Source of the DNA: Arsenophonus sp048493715
GTDB taxonomy: Bacteria; Pseudomonadota; Gammaproteobacteria; Enterobacterales; Enterobacteriaceae
Direction of reading: 5' to 3'
Assembly: GCA_048493715.1 (NCBI GenBank)
Contig: JBGDCZ010000019.1
Coordinates: 1 to 44,316, forward strand
Length of the DNA: 44,316 bases
Part shown: in pieces, positions 1 to 11,200 of the stretch
Layout: each line of letters opens with the position of its first letter
Position numbering within the stretch: position 1 is the first letter of the stretch
Position numbers and translations under genes: made by a program
Notes under the pieces: generated by a model
Database searches by the model: none
The model's input: only the letters and a program-made list of their open reading frames with translations
Told to the model about the DNA's origin: nothing

Positions 1-28
1 CGATTAGACGATATTTGGCTCTCCTTTT

Positions 29-44
29 GACTAACTAGTTAGTC
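29..44. repeat. 16-bp perfect palindrome
   Basis: GACTAACTAGTTAGTC equals its own reverse complement. It lies about 185 bases before the dppA remnant. No T-run follows on either strand, so it is not an obvious intrinsic terminator; it may be an operator-like site or chance. The rest of 1-228 shows no gene. Confidence 0.4.
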
Positions 45-228
45 TCCAAGATTCCTGCGGTGGTTCATTTTGTTTAAAAAAACAGCAATAAAACTATTGA
101 CGTGAGCGGCAACAGTTGATTTATTGTTTAAGGTCGATGATAAAAATATAACTAAATTACAATATTATCAGCATTATTTAGTAAATCGCTTAAAAGATAT
201 AATGAAGTGACAACAGGGGAAGCTAAAT

Positions 229-1815
229 GTGAAATATTTTATGAAGAATGTATGTTTTTTACTGTTAGTATCATTTTGATTAAATTAATTATTTTTAATA
301 ACTTGCAAGAAAAACTTTAATTTATTGCTATGAATGTTAGCATGAAGGATTTAATCCACAATTATTTGCCTCTGGAACAACTTATGATGCCAGCTTTAGT
401 CCACTTTACAATAGGTTGGTGGAGTTTCAATTAGGTACAACAGAGATAAAACCGGTATTAGCTGAACGGTGGCAAGTGAGTGATGATGGAAAAATATATA
501 CTTTCTATTTATGTAAAGGCGTTAAATGGCATACCAGTAAAAACTTTAAACCAAGTCGTGAGTTAAATGCTGATGATGTCATTTATATATGCTTTCATGC
601 GGTAAAAAGATCTCAATCATCCATACCATAAAGTTTCTGGTAGCAGGTATGAATATTTTACTGGCATGGATATAAATAAAATCATTGATAAGATCGAAAA
701 AGTTGATGACTATACCATGCGTTTTGTTCTTACTCGCTCTGAAGCACCTTTTTAGCCGATATGGCAATGGACTTTGCTTCTATTTTGTCGGCGGAATATG
801 CTGAACAAATGATAAAAAAAGGTCAGCCGGAGCAAGTAGATCTTCCTTCAATTGGGACCGGGCCATTCCAACTAATTCAATATCAGAAAGATTCACACAT
901 TCTTTCATAAGGCTAATCGTGATTATTGGGGAAACTAAACTTAAAATCGACCGTTTAGTGTTTTCAATTACACCAGATGCTGTGGTACGGTATGTAAAGT
1001 TACAAAAAAATGAATGCCAGGTTATGGTATACCCAAATCCGGCTGATCTGGAGCGTATCAAGCAAAATAAACAAATCGTATTAATGGAGTAGCCGGGCCT
1101 GAATGTCGGTTATCTTGCCTTTAATACTGAGAAAAAGCCATTAGATAATGTAAAAGTCCACTAGGCACTGACAATGGCAGTCAATAAAGATGCAATTATT
1201 AAGGCGGTTTACCAAGGTGCAGGTCAGAAAGCGAAAAATCTTATTCCACTAACAATGTAGGGATATAATCAAGCGATTAAAGATCACCTTTATGATCCAG
1301 AGAAAGCAAGAGCTTTACTCAAAGAGGCTGGTTGCTGAAGGTTTTACTATCGATATTTGGGCAATGCCAGTGCAGCGGCCCTATAATCCTAATGTACGAC
1401 GCATGGCGGAGATGATCCAAGCCGATTGGGCAAAAATTGGTGTTAAAGCGAAAATTATTAGTTATGAGTGGGGTGAATACCTTAAACGTGCCAAGAATGT
1501 AGAGCGTAGAGCCTCAAACGGTAATGATAGGTTGGACGGGGGATAATGGTGATCCCGATAACTTTTTCGCTACTCTATTTAGTTGTGCTGCTAAAACACA
1601 AGGTATCAATTATTCCAAATGGTGTAATAAAGATTTTGAGAATTTTATTCAGCCTGCGCACATGACATCTGATCATAGAATTATATAAGCAGGCTCAGGT
1701 TGTTATACATGAACAAGTTCCTGCTTTGATTATTGCCTATTCAACAGTATATAAGCCTATTCGTAAAGAAGTGACAGGTTTTGTGGTCGATCCGCTAGGC
1801 AAGCATAAATTATAA
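229..1815 (+). pseudogene. dppA: Dipeptide-binding periplasmic protein DppA, degraded
   Basis: This is the remnant of the substrate-binding protein of the Dpp dipeptide ABC transporter. It can be followed nearly end to end only by switching frames. Recognisable pieces include EGFNPQLFASGTTYDASF, VLAERWQVSDDGK, GLNVGYLAFNTEKKPLDNVK, YEWGEYLKRAKNVE, WTGDNGDPDNFFATLFSC and VVDPLGKH, all close to E. coli DppA. The signal peptide region (from about 229) ends in a TGA at 277-279 and is out of frame with the mature part. In-frame stops sit at 338-340, 1090-1092 (former Gln), 1162-1164 (former Gln) and 1258-1260 (former Trp), and there are several frameshifts, for example near 615 and 750. It is first in a dppABCDF-ordered cluster. 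No functional protein is expected. Confidence 0.95.
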
Positions 1816-1978
1816 GTTTTTGATATTAATAAATAAATTTTATTTTACTGAGTTGATTGGCAATTTATTACTTAGGTGAGTTTAGTCATAGAGTAACGGT
1901 TGGTTTTGCCAGTTTGTCAATAGAATCAAATCAAACAACTTAAGTCCATTAGTCAGTATTTACAAGAGAACTCAGCGG

Positions 1979-3000
1979 ATGGTGCAATTTATTTTTCGGC
2001 GTTTGGGCATCGTGATCCCTACGTTTATTGGGATTACCTTACTGACTTTTGCGTTTATCCATATGATCCATGGTGATCCAGTTACGATCATGGCAGGTGA
2101 ACGCCGGTTAAGTCAGGAACGGCATGCCAAAATGATGTCACAATTAGGGTTAGATCAACCATTATGGCAACAAATATGTAAATTATATTTACGACGTGTT
2201 ACGAGGCGATTTGGGCATTTCCTTAAAAAGTCGTTTATCCGTTTGGGATGAATTTTGGCCACGTTTTATGGCAACGTTAGAGTTGGAGTATTTGTGCCAT
2301 GATATTTGCAATCGTGGTGGGTATACCTATCGGAGTATTAGCGACTGTTAAGCGTGGCTCTGCTTTCGACCATACTACTATTGGTGTGTCATTAACCGGC
2401 TATTCGATGCCTATTTTTTGGTAGGGGATTATGCTCATTATGCTGGTTTCAGTACATTAGAATCTAACGCCCGTTTCAGGCAGAGTGAGTGATAGTGTTT
2501 TTCTTGATGATAGCTACCCATTAACTGGTTTTATGTTAATTTATACCTAGTCATGGGGAGAAACGGGCGATTTTATCGATGCAGTGGAATATTTAATATT
2601 ACCTGCCATTGTCTTAGGTACCATACCATTAGCTGTGATCGTGTGTATGACACGCTCTGCAATGCTGGAAGTACTCGGTGAAGATTATATTCGAACAGCG
2701 TGGGCAAAAGGGTTAAGCCGGAAACGGGTTATTTTGATCCATGTGCTGCGTAATGCTTTGCTGCCTGTTATTACGGTGATTGGTCTGCAGGTAGGTACAT
2801 TATTAGCAGGGGTGATCTTGACGGAAACTATCTTTTCCTGGCCAAGTTTAGAGCGTTGACTAATTGAAGGTTTACAACGTCGTGATTATCCCGTTGTTCA
2901 GGGTGGAGTTTTGCTGATCGCCACATTGATTATATTGGTTAATCTATTGGTTGACCTGTTATATGATATCGTTGATCCACGAATTCGGCATAAGAAATAA
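1979..3000 (+). pseudogene. dppB: Dipeptide transport permease DppB, degraded
   Basis: Inner-membrane permease of the dipeptide transporter. The N-terminus (FIFRRLGIVIPTFIGITLLT) and the C-terminal permease signature region (EDYIRTAWAKGLSRKRVI, TETIFSWP, RRDYPVVQGGVLL) are well preserved. The middle is broken by a frameshift after about codon 65 and by TAG at 2422-2424, replacing a Trp in the WWGM segment. A TGA at 2857-2859 replaces Trp after LER, and more frame changes occur around 2290-2480. The natural stop at 2998-3000 is still there, after DPRIRHKK. It follows dppA and precedes dppC by 11 bases, as in an operon. Confidence 0.95.
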
Positions 3001-3011
3001 GGAAGATAAAT

Positions 3012-3915
3012 ATGTTTCAGCTAATTACAGAAAAAATAGCCAAGATGCCTGAGCAGTTGACACCGTTACAAGAGTTTTGGCATTACTTTGGTCGCAATAA
3101 AGGGGCAGTTGCCGGATTGAGGTATATTATCCTAATGGTCATAATTGCTTTATTGGCTGACTTGCTAGCACCTCATTCGCTTAATGAGCAATTTCGACAA
3201 TTTTTATTGACGTCACCAGTTTGGCAGGAAGGTGGCAATTAGCTATTTATTTTGGGAACTGATGATGTAGGGCGTGATCTGTTATCACAGCTTATGCATG
3301 GCGCTCGCTTATCGCTACTTGTTGGTGGTTTAGTTGTTATTCTTTCGCTTATTATGGGCATCTCGCTTGGCTTATTTGCTGGTTATATTGGCGGCTTGGT
3401 CGATGTTGTTATCATGCGGGTTGTCGATATTATGTTAGCCGTACCCAGTTTATTACTGGCACTAGTGTTAGTGGCTGTTTTTGGTCCTTCTGTTGTTAAT
3501 GCTTCAATTGGTGCTGGCCTTTGTGGCTTTACCACACTATGTGCGGTTGACGTGCACAGCAGTATTATTGGAAATAAATCGTGAATATGTTAACGGCATC
3601 TCAAGTGGTCGGTGCCAGTGTATTACGTCAAATGTTTATAATATTCTACCAAATTGTTTTGCTCCTTTAATTGTACAAGCTTTTTTAGGCTTTTCCAATG
3701 CCATTTTGAATATGGCTGCTTTAGGATTTCTAGGTATGGGTGCTCAGCCACCAACGCCAGAATAGGGCACTATGTTATCGGATGGATTACAGTTCACGCA
3801 AAGTGCGTGGTGGGTGGTTACGTTTCCTGGTTTAGTCATTTTGCTTACGGTATTAGCATTTAATTTGACGGGTGACGGTTTGCACGATGTCTTCGATCCT
3901 AAACTCAAGTACTAA
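3012..3915 (+). pseudogene. dppC: Dipeptide transport permease DppC, degraded
   Basis: Second permease of the dipeptide transporter. Family landmarks are visible: LQEFWHYFGRNKGAVAGL at the N-terminus, FILGTDDVGRDLLSQLMHGA, VDIMLAVPSLLLALVLVAVF, and a C-terminus reading GLVILLTVLAFNLTGDGL. Stops occur at 3240-3242 (TAG, just before the LGTDDVGRD segment) and 3763-3765 (TAG replacing Trp in the EWGTM motif). A frameshift lies near 3510-3530. The ancestral stop is TAA at 3913-3915, and dppD begins 13 bases later. The gene is non-functional as read. Confidence 0.94.
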
Positions 3916-3927
3916 TGAGGTGAACAA

Positions 3928-4907
3928 GTGGTATTATTAAAGATAAAAAACCTTTCGGTTCATTTTGTTGACCCAAAAGCACCTTTTCGGGCTGTTGATC
4001 GGATCAGCTACCAAATAAAAGCTGGTGAAGTAGTTGGTCTTGTGGGTGAATCAGGTTCAAGCAAGTCCTTGAGTTCACTTGCTATTATGGGGATGATTGA
4101 TGATCGTGGGAGTGTGATCGCTGATACTTAGCCTTTGATAGACGTGATCTATTAAAGATGATAGAAAAAGAGCGTTGTCAGTTAATTGGTCCTTAGGTGG
4201 CAATGATTTTTCAAGATCCGATGACCAGTCTTACCCCTTTTTTTACCATTGGTTATCAGATTATGGAAACGCTAAAAATTCATCAGGGTGGAAACCACCG
4301 TATCCTTTATCAACGGGCTATCGATTTATTAACCAAGGTAGATATACCTGAGCCAAGATCACGGTTTGATATCTAGCCTCATCAATTATCAGGTGGTATG
4401 AGCCAACGTGTTATGATCGCAATAGTGCTTGCTTGCCGCCCTAAATTATTGATTGCGGATGAGTCAACGACGGCTCTTGATGTGACTATTCAGGCACAAA
4501 TCATGGAGTTATTGCTAAGCTTGCAGCGACCAGAAAATATGGCTTTAGTGTTGATCACTCATGATTTAGCATTAGTAGCACAAGTGGCTGATCATATTAT
4601 TGTAATGTATGCTGGACAGGTGGTGGAGTCGGCAAAAGCCAGTGATATTTTTACTGCCCCACGTCACCCCTATACCCAATCACTGTTAGCAGTGCTACCT
4701 GAATTTGTGCTGAATAAACAGCGCTTAGCTTCGTCACCTGGCGTTGTGCCAGGTAAATATGATCGTCCGGCTGGTTGCTTACTTAATCCTCGTTGCCCTT
4801 ATGTCAGTGAAAAATGTCTCACTGAGGAGCCACTATTAAATGTTATCTCTGATAGACAAATTAAATGTCATGTTCCACTCGATGGTAACGGGAGGCCAAA
4901 AAGATGA
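3928..4907 (+). pseudogene. dppD: Dipeptide transport ATPase DppD, degraded
   Basis: Cytoplasmic ATPase subunit of the dipeptide transporter, starting at GTG (VLLKIKNLSVHFVDPKAPFR). The Walker A reads GESGSSKS, so the conserved second glycine has become serine. The signature LSGGMSQR is present. The Walker B region reads LLIADES instead of ADEP, and the H-loop ITHDLALVA is kept. The oligopeptide-type C-terminal motif GCLLNPRCPY is intact. TAG stops lie at 4129-4131, 4194-4196 and 4374-4376, with a frameshift near 4130. The stop overlaps dppF by four bases (ATGA), evidence of former translational coupling. Confidence 0.95.
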
Positions 4908-5933
4908 ATACACTCAACTTATTCACCACTCCGTTACTCAAGGCAACTGAACTAAAGAAGTATTACTCAGTTAAAGGTGGCATCTTTTCCGCGGATAAAA
5001 TAGTAAAAGCTTTGGATGGTGTTTCATTTGAGCTACAAAAAGGTAAGACATGGGCGATAGTCGGAGAATCAGGTTGTGGTAAATCGACGTTAGGACGGTT
5101 ATTGACCATGATAGAAAATCCGACAGCAGGTGAGCTTTATTATCAGGACCAGGATCTATTAGTGAAAGATAAAACAGCCCGTAAGTTGCGGTGGCAAAAG
5201 ATCCAAATGGTATTTCAGAATCCATATGCATCTCTTAACCCGCGTAAAAAAATCGCTCAGATTCTAGAAGAACCTTTGTTAATTAACTCCTCACTTTCTG
5301 CTATGGAACGTAAAGAAAAGGTGTTAAATATCATGATAAAGGTAGGGTTGAAAGCCGAACATTTAAATCGTTATCCACATATGTTTTCTGGCGGTCAGAT
5401 GCAACGTATTGCTATCGCGTGTGGCTTGATGCTTGAGCCGGATATTGTGATTGCCGACGAACTAGTGTCTGCATTGGATGTCTCGGTTCGGGCACAAGTA
5501 TTGAATTTAATGATGGATCTACAATAGGATTTTGGTTTGTCGTATGTGTTTATTTCCCATGATTTGTCAGTGGTTGAGCATATTGCTGATGAGGTGATGG
5601 TGATGTATTTAGGCCGTTGTGTTGAAAAAGTCACAAAGAACAAATTCTTAACCATCCACGTCATCTTTATGCTCAAGCACTGTTATCAGAAACACCGCGA
5701 CTCAATCCTGATTTACGTCGTGAACGAATTAAATTAACTGGTGAGTTACCAAGTCCAATCGATCCACCATCAGGCTGTGATTTGCCGCCAGATGCCGAAA
5801 TGTTTTTGAACAATGTCGCTATTCATGCCCAGTGTTAACGGGTAATAGTGGACAACTATTTGCTTGCTTTGTGGTTGATTTAGGTAATAACACAGCGATT
5901 GATTGTTATGTAAGTGACTCAGAATTGCTTTAA
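4904..5933 (+). pseudogene. dppF: Dipeptide transport ATPase DppF, degraded
   Basis: Second ATPase of the dipeptide transporter. The first 207 codons are open and well conserved: Walker A GESGCGKST, Q-loop MVFQNPYASLNPR, signature FSGGQMQRI, Walker B PDIVIADELVSALD. TAG at 5525-5527 replaces a codon between MDLQ and DFGLSYVF. The rest (FISHDLSVVEHIADEV, RRERIKLTGELPSPIDPPSG, GQLFACFVVD) needs a frameshift near 5635 and another near 5790. A truncated ATP-binding half could still be made, but without DppB/C/D it has no partner. Confidence 0.95.
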
Positions 5934-5938
5934 TTAAG

Positions 5939-5977
5939 ATGATAATAATATTTATAGTATTATTATCATTTTTTTAT
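5939..5977 (+). terminator. Intrinsic terminator of the dpp operon
   Basis: A perfect 12-bp stem (5939-5950 with 5958-5969) encloses a 7-base loop and is followed by seven T. It begins six bases after the dppF stop, so it is the operon terminator, preserved although the operon is dead. Confidence 0.85.
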
Positions 5978-6219
5978 TATTTAGCGATTGATACGAGGAT
6001 AGTACATTTTGGTTTGAGTTAATTAAATAATTTTGGTAATATTTTTTATATTTCAAATTGTTATTTTTTAAATTTATCTTAAATAAGAGTATTTATTTTT
6101 CATTATTATTATTAATTATATTTGTATTTTTTATTTTATTTGACACATTATCTATTCTTCATTTAGCATGATAACGCTTTAGTTTAAGCACTAATTTATT
6201 AATTACAGGGAATTGTTAT

Positions 6220-7605
6220 ATGAGACCAAATAAACTAAGTTTTATTACTTTAAGTATTGCCAGAATCCTTTATTCCGTTCATATTAATGCTAGTGAAAAT
6301 ATTATTATTGATAATAATAAAAAAAGAGATCTCACTGTTGAAATTAAAAATGACGTTGAACATATTAATATTGAAAAGCCATAATGTTGATGGTATATCC
6401 CATAATTATTATCAAAAATTTAATGTTAGTGAGAAAGGGGTAGTATTAAATAATGTAGATCCTACTGAAAGAAAAGTCTTTATTAACGGTAAATATGTTA
6501 GAGATTTATCAGAAAAAGCACTAGCAAAAATTATTATTAATGAAGTTACTTCGACGGAAAGAAGTTTACTTACATGGGAAATTGACCGTTAATGGTAAAA
6601 CGGCTGAATTAGTTATTGCTAATCCATATGGTATCGAGTGTGATGGCTATTCAACTTCTGGGATATCAGTATTTACTCTGCAATCAAAAGATGCAGTACC
6701 TGTATTGATGACAGAAAATGGTTGGGGGGGGCTGTGGATAGCGTTTTTCAGGTGAAACAGCTACCTTCTATGTCTAATAAGATTGTCATTAAAAATATTT
6801 CACAACCTATTCTTGATAACAAATATTAATACTTAATTCTAATCAGGTAGATATACAGAGTGGAAAAATAGCAGGTAAGATACTTTTAGTTAACGGCAAT
6901 TTATCTATTGATAAAGCGGCGATAGTAAAATTTGATGCCATAGGTATTAACCAAATCGGTAATAGTGGTGTCGTTAACCGAGGCGAGTTAAGTGCCAGGA
7001 GGTTTTATGCCAATATGGATAAAAATAATAAATTAAGTAAATCAGTTATTAAAGCAAATGCTGTGAAATTTAGTCAATCTTCTTTTGAGATGAATAATGC
7101 TGATATAGAATTTAATGTTAAGTTGTTTGAAAATATTAATAGTGATATCCGTAGTAAGGATTCTGTGGTTACTGTAAACAGTGAAAAATTCCATAATAAA
7201 GATGAAAATCGTCAATGGTGAATATATTCATGATAGACAGCAATTTGGTGAATTTTTATTCGATAACTCTAAGATATTATTAAAAAGTAAAAGGTTATCA
7301 ATAATACTACTTGTAGGGTAATGGCCGTTTGGAAGTTAATACTGATTTTATTTAAAAACAGAGGACGTATTGCGGTAAAAGGCGAACAAAAGACACAGAT
7401 TGGTCAATATGTTGTTAATAAGAATGGCGTAGTAAAAATAACTGTTAATGTATTGCTTGATACCTATGGCAATAATGTCGTTGCGAGTCATGGTCTAATG
7501 ATTGATACACAGCAACTAAAAGCTAAAGATGGTAATATAAAAATTATTAACAAAAACAAAAAAGTTAAGCCTGTCGTTCGGATAGCAGAATTAACTGATT
7601 TTTAA
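6220..7605 (+). pseudogene. Two-partner-secretion exoprotein (filamentous haemagglutinin type), degraded
   Basis: An ATG at 6220 follows a GGGA ribosome site and opens MRPNKLSFITLSIARILYSV, a signal-peptide-like start. After a frameshift near 6380, the text reads FNVSEKGVVLNNVDPTERK, then (next frame) HGKLTVNGKTAELVIANPYG and IECDG. The NG-x-A-ELVIANPYGI-x-C-x-G segment is the hallmark of the TPS (haemagglutination activity) domain of TpsA exoproteins. Downstream pieces contain Asn/Gly-rich beta-helix-like text (GINQIGNSGVVNRGELSARR). At least five frame changes and several stops occur. The recognisable length is far below typical FhaB proteins, so the large C-terminal repeat region is missing. 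No TpsB transporter gene is in the window. Confidence 0.8.
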
Positions 7606-8075
7606 TTTATGGAAGAATGAGAGTTTGCTAATAGTAATAAAATCAACATTAGTTGGAAATAGAAAACAGCAGCATAATTGGGTTATTTTTCAATAACTAA
7701 TTTATTAATTATAGCGTCTATGAGAAAATAGGTGCTCTCGTTTTTTCAAATCGATGAAAATCTATTTTTATGAAAACAAAAAACTATGAAATTATAAATA
7801 TAAATACCAAAATTGAATTAAAATAAACTATAGGTGTGGTATGTTATTATTCGCTGTATTTGAATAGTTTTGTTAAAGCATTATCAATTAAAGCGTTAAA
7901 AGAGTGGTGAACCTTAAGCCTAACATGGTATTCTAACAGATCTAACAACAGCAAAAATATTTTGCGATCTGATTTAACCAGCGATCGACTGTATAAGCTC
8001 TGAGGTGATACTTTCCGTTAAAAATAAATGTGGCATTTGACGGTTAAATCCAAAAATTAACAACAAGAGGTTTAC
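7606..8075. other. Intergenic stretch upstream of yhjJ
   Basis: About 470 AT-rich bases between the exoprotein remnant and yhjJ. I see no open reading frame with a convincing product and no tRNA. It is probably worn-down former coding or spacer DNA. A ribosome site (AAGAGG, 8065-8070) precedes the yhjJ ATG. Confidence 0.5.
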
Positions 8076-9555
8076 ATGCAGGGCATTAAAATTTGGTATT
8101 TTATTGGCGGCTTACTAATGATTTTGTCCAGCCAACTGCCGGCCGAAACGTTGCAACCTGATCCAGCCTGGCAGCAGGGTAAACTTGACAATGGCTTTTC
8201 CTAGCAGTTATTGCAAACACCTCAACGGCCAAATGATAGGATCCAACTGTGGCTAGTTACTAAAACGGGTTCAATGTTAGAAACCCCAAGCTAAAGAGGT
8301 TTTACCTATTTGATACCAAAGATGGCACTATTTCATAGTAACACCTTAAGCAGCACGCAATTACAACAGTTATGGCACAATGCGATTGATCCAGCTGCTC
8401 CGATCCCACCGGCGATTGTCTCTTATGATGTAACCTTTTATAAACTAAGCTTACCAAACAATCGGCCTGAATTAGTGAAAGAGGCTCTGCAGTGGCTGGC
8501 AGGATCGGCAGTGGGTGGCCAATTTGATAAAAAATCACTAATGATAGTAACGCAGTTACCAAAGCATCTGTAGTAACCCATCCAGCTAATGTAAAAGATC
8601 CTTTATGGCAGACGAGAATAAAGGGATCTACGTTAATTGACCATGAGCCTGGTGCGATGCCAGTTACACCAGTTAAGTTGGAAGAAATCAATAAATTTGT
8701 TCAGCAATGGTATACACCAGACATAATCACGCTTTATATAGCTGGTCATGTCGATAGCCGTACATTGACTGAAAATATTAATCAGATTTTTTCTACGCTT
8801 AGTGGGAAGCGCTCGATGCCAGTTACTGTGGCGACACTACCTGTTTTTAAGCCACAAGTAATTAATTTAACCAGCTTAGATCCGGCAAAAGATACTTTAT
8901 CGTTGACTTGGGATTTTAATTGGCAAACAGTCAGTGATTCTGAAAAGTTAAAGCGTTATTGGTGTGATGATTTAGCCAGAGAGTCTATTTTTCGCTCAAT
9001 TAAACAGGCTCTTGATAAAAAATATGGTAAAGCTGTTGGTTTGAATATGGACTGCCGTATTCAATATTAGAGAACGAGCTGTGCTTTATTAATATCGGCA
9101 GCTCCTGAAAAAATGAAGGCTGTGACCGACACTTTATAGCTGAGCTATCTACCATTAATAATAAAGGGGTTTCTCAGACCATTTTTGAGCAGATAGTACA
9201 AGAAAAGCAGCAGTTAGATCAGCTGTTTGCGGCTTATGCCAGAGTAAGTACTTACATACTGATTAATCAGCGACTGATTTCACAGCAGAATGGAGTAATA
9301 GATATTGCGCCAGAACAGTTCCAGCGCTTGCGACAAGCATTTCTAGCAGAATTAACACAAGCAGTAATGACGGAGGATGCTAAACGATTAATCGCACAGG
9401 AGTCTACATTTATTTTGTCTCAACCAGCGGATAAAAGACGATTAGATATTGAGCAAATCATGGCTAAGTTTAAACAGGTTTTATGGTCAGCGATGGCTAC
9501 ATCCGCAACGGAACAGACAGTAAATGAAGTTTCACTTGTTAATAACTCTAATTAA
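8076..9555 (+). pseudogene. yhjJ: Peptidase M16-like protein YhjJ, degraded
   Basis: Periplasmic M16-like protein; function poorly known. The start MQGIKIWYFIGGLLMILSS is a signal peptide and nearly matches E. coli YhjJ, followed by TLQPDPAWQQGKLDNG. TAG at 8202-8204 replaces Trp, and a TAA follows in the segment after GSMLETPS. A frameshift lies near 8560. The later pieces (KFVQQWYTPDIITLYIAGHV, DLARESIFRSIKQAL, DIAPEQFQRLRQAFLAE) align in order with YhjJ. I see no HxxEH zinc motif; the E. coli protein also lacks it as far as I recall, so the ancestor was likely non-catalytic. It sits next to yhjD, as in the enteric neighbourhood. Confidence 0.92.
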
Positions 9556-9781
9556 TAATGCCAAAAAACTTTGCTGAATGGCAATATTATAAGTGGAGGT
9601 GATGAATAGGCAGCTGGTAATTAAAAAATAAATACGGTTATAACGCAAATATTTACTGGTGGTTAGTTTTTTCACGGTTGTTCGGTTTTAGTATTTAGGT
9701 AATAGAACTATTGGATTTTATTTATTAACCGTTTATTGCCAATAGATTGCTAATTGTCAGTTTTACTGTTAGCCATTTTTG

Positions 9782-10705
9782 TTATGTCGGTTTGTCAGTG
9801 GCTATCCAGGCAGCGCAAAAAAGAATCAACCGGGCAAAGAAGTAGAAAAAAGCCATAAGACCAATAACTGAACTGAATGCTGCACCTGATGGTGAACTAG
9901 CTAGATTAGGAAGTACCCAAGTCATAATAGATTTGAGTATTTCAAAACCAATAGCGGCCATTAATGTTCCTTTTAATAGTGAAATACGACGGAGTTGTTG
10001 ATGGGGTAAGATTGAAAAAATCCACAGAAATAGCAGGTAATTTGCTATAATTGAGATAGTTAAACCGACTGTTGTCCAAATTGGACGTAGCCATTCAATA
10101 CCATCAAGATACAACAAACTAACTAGTGTCGCTTGTGCCGAGCCAGCGATAGAAGTTAATGTTATTGTGATAACTAAAGCAATTAGTAACCCAATTAGAA
10201 AAAGAAAATCATGAAAATAGCTGAAAAAAATGGATTCTTTCTCAGCCTCGTTTCTTTCCCAGATATCACGAGATTGCGCCAAAATGGCTAGCCGCAGGTT
10301 ATTAACCCAATTAACACCGGAATAAAGTGCAATAACTAAACCGGTCAAACCGACGGTAGTACGTTGTCGAATGGCTGTATCTATGCTTCTTTCCAGTGTT
10401 TGAGCTAATGTCGGATCACTAATGCTTTTTGAAATACCGCGGATCAATTTTTCCAGTAAATCAGGATTAGAAGCTAATATAAAGCCAGTTGCAGCAAAGG
10501 AAAACATAAGAACCGGGATTAAAGAGAGAAAAGAAAAATAGGTAATAGCGGCGCCAAATTGGTTGCCCATACGGTCGTTAAAACGTTCCGTGGCGCGGAT
10601 CAAATGGGCAATAAATGGAATATTACCGATAAAATTAAGCCATCTCTTAGAATAGCTTAGTGTCTTTTTACCGCTGACAGCACTTTTGTTCAATCTCTCT
10701 TTCAC
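9782..10705 (-). CDS. yhjD: Inner-membrane protein YhjD (YihY/BrkB family)
   Basis: An intact multi-pass inner-membrane protein of the YihY/BrkB family. The conserved block LIRATERFNDRMGNQFGAAI is followed by about six hydrophobic segments and ends FFYFFARLILFCAAWIATD. In E. coli, mutations in yhjD can suppress loss of Kdo in lipopolysaccharide, which suggests a role in lipid or LPS movement. I chose the GTG at 10705 over the ATG at 10738. A strong AAGGAG lies 9 bases before the GTG, and the resulting N-terminus puts RATERF at residue 37, as in E. coli. The longer form would add 11 residues. It is one of the few intact genes here, surrounded by pseudogenes. Confidence 0.93.
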   Translation of the reverse strand: MKERLNKSAVSGKKTLSYSKRWLNFIGNIPFIAHLIRATERFNDRMGNQFGAAITYFSFLSLIPVLMFSFAATGFILASNPDLLEKLIRGISKSISDPTLAQTLERSIDTAIRQRTTVGLTGLVIALYSGVNWVNNLRLAILAQSRDIWERNEAEKESIFFSYFHDFLFLIGLLIALVITITLTSIAGSAQATLVSLLYLDGIEWLRPIWTTVGLTISIIANYLLFLWIFSILPHQQLRRISLLKGTLMAAIGFEILKSIMTWVLPNLASSPSGAAFSSVIGLMAFFYFFARLILFCAAWIATDKPT

Positions 10706-10801
10706 CTTTCTGCTCTCCTTAAGCTGTATGGCTATCATTCGCTCAAACTTATTTTTGAAAATAAGCTATATTCATTTAAATCCATTTAGTTTAACGATGA
10801 T

Positions 10802-11200
10802 TTATTTACTTGTAGCCAATACTGCTTCTGCCTGATGGAGTTCAGCTTTATCTTGTTGCAGTTTTTGTTGCTGTTTATTAATTTTATTTTTATCTCCTTT
10901 TGCTTGTGCTGCTTTTAAGTCAACTTCTCGTTCTTTAACTTTTAAGCGTTTTTTGTCAACTTCATTTTTATTTTTTTGATAAATAGACTCAGGTGTACAA
11001 TTACGCTCTAAATTTTTTAAAGCATTTTCTAATGCCATTAATTCGACGTTGATTACCATTTTTTTAGTATATTCGATCTCAGTTTGTAATTTTTGTTTTT
11101 TTATTTCACAGTGATTTATTTGTTGAGTGGCAAATACTGGCTTATAACCAAGAATAAACGCAATACAGCATATTAATAATGATATTTTTCTCGTATATTT
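10802..11200 (-). pseudogene. DUF1090 (YqjC-like) periplasmic protein, start codon apparently lost
   Basis: The open frame reads a signal peptide (YTRKISLLICCIAFILGYKP followed by VFA), then QINHCEIKKQKLQTEIEYTK and a Lys/Gln-rich helical tail (REVDLKAAQAKGDKNKINKQ) ending in LATSK. Two cysteines, the spacing and the coiled tail match the DUF1090 family (E. coli YqjC, 122 residues; function unknown). No ATG, GTG or TTG precedes the signal peptide in frame; a TAA closes the frame four codons upstream. The first usable ATG (11059) would drop the signal peptide. So either the start is mutated or a rare start codon (ATA) is used. A typical annotation would call only 10802-11059. Confidence 0.7.

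Noticed and set aside
8302..8691. 129-codon open frame antisense to yhjJ
   Set aside because: It is the complement of a recognisable yhjJ segment; its translation has no protein-like pattern.
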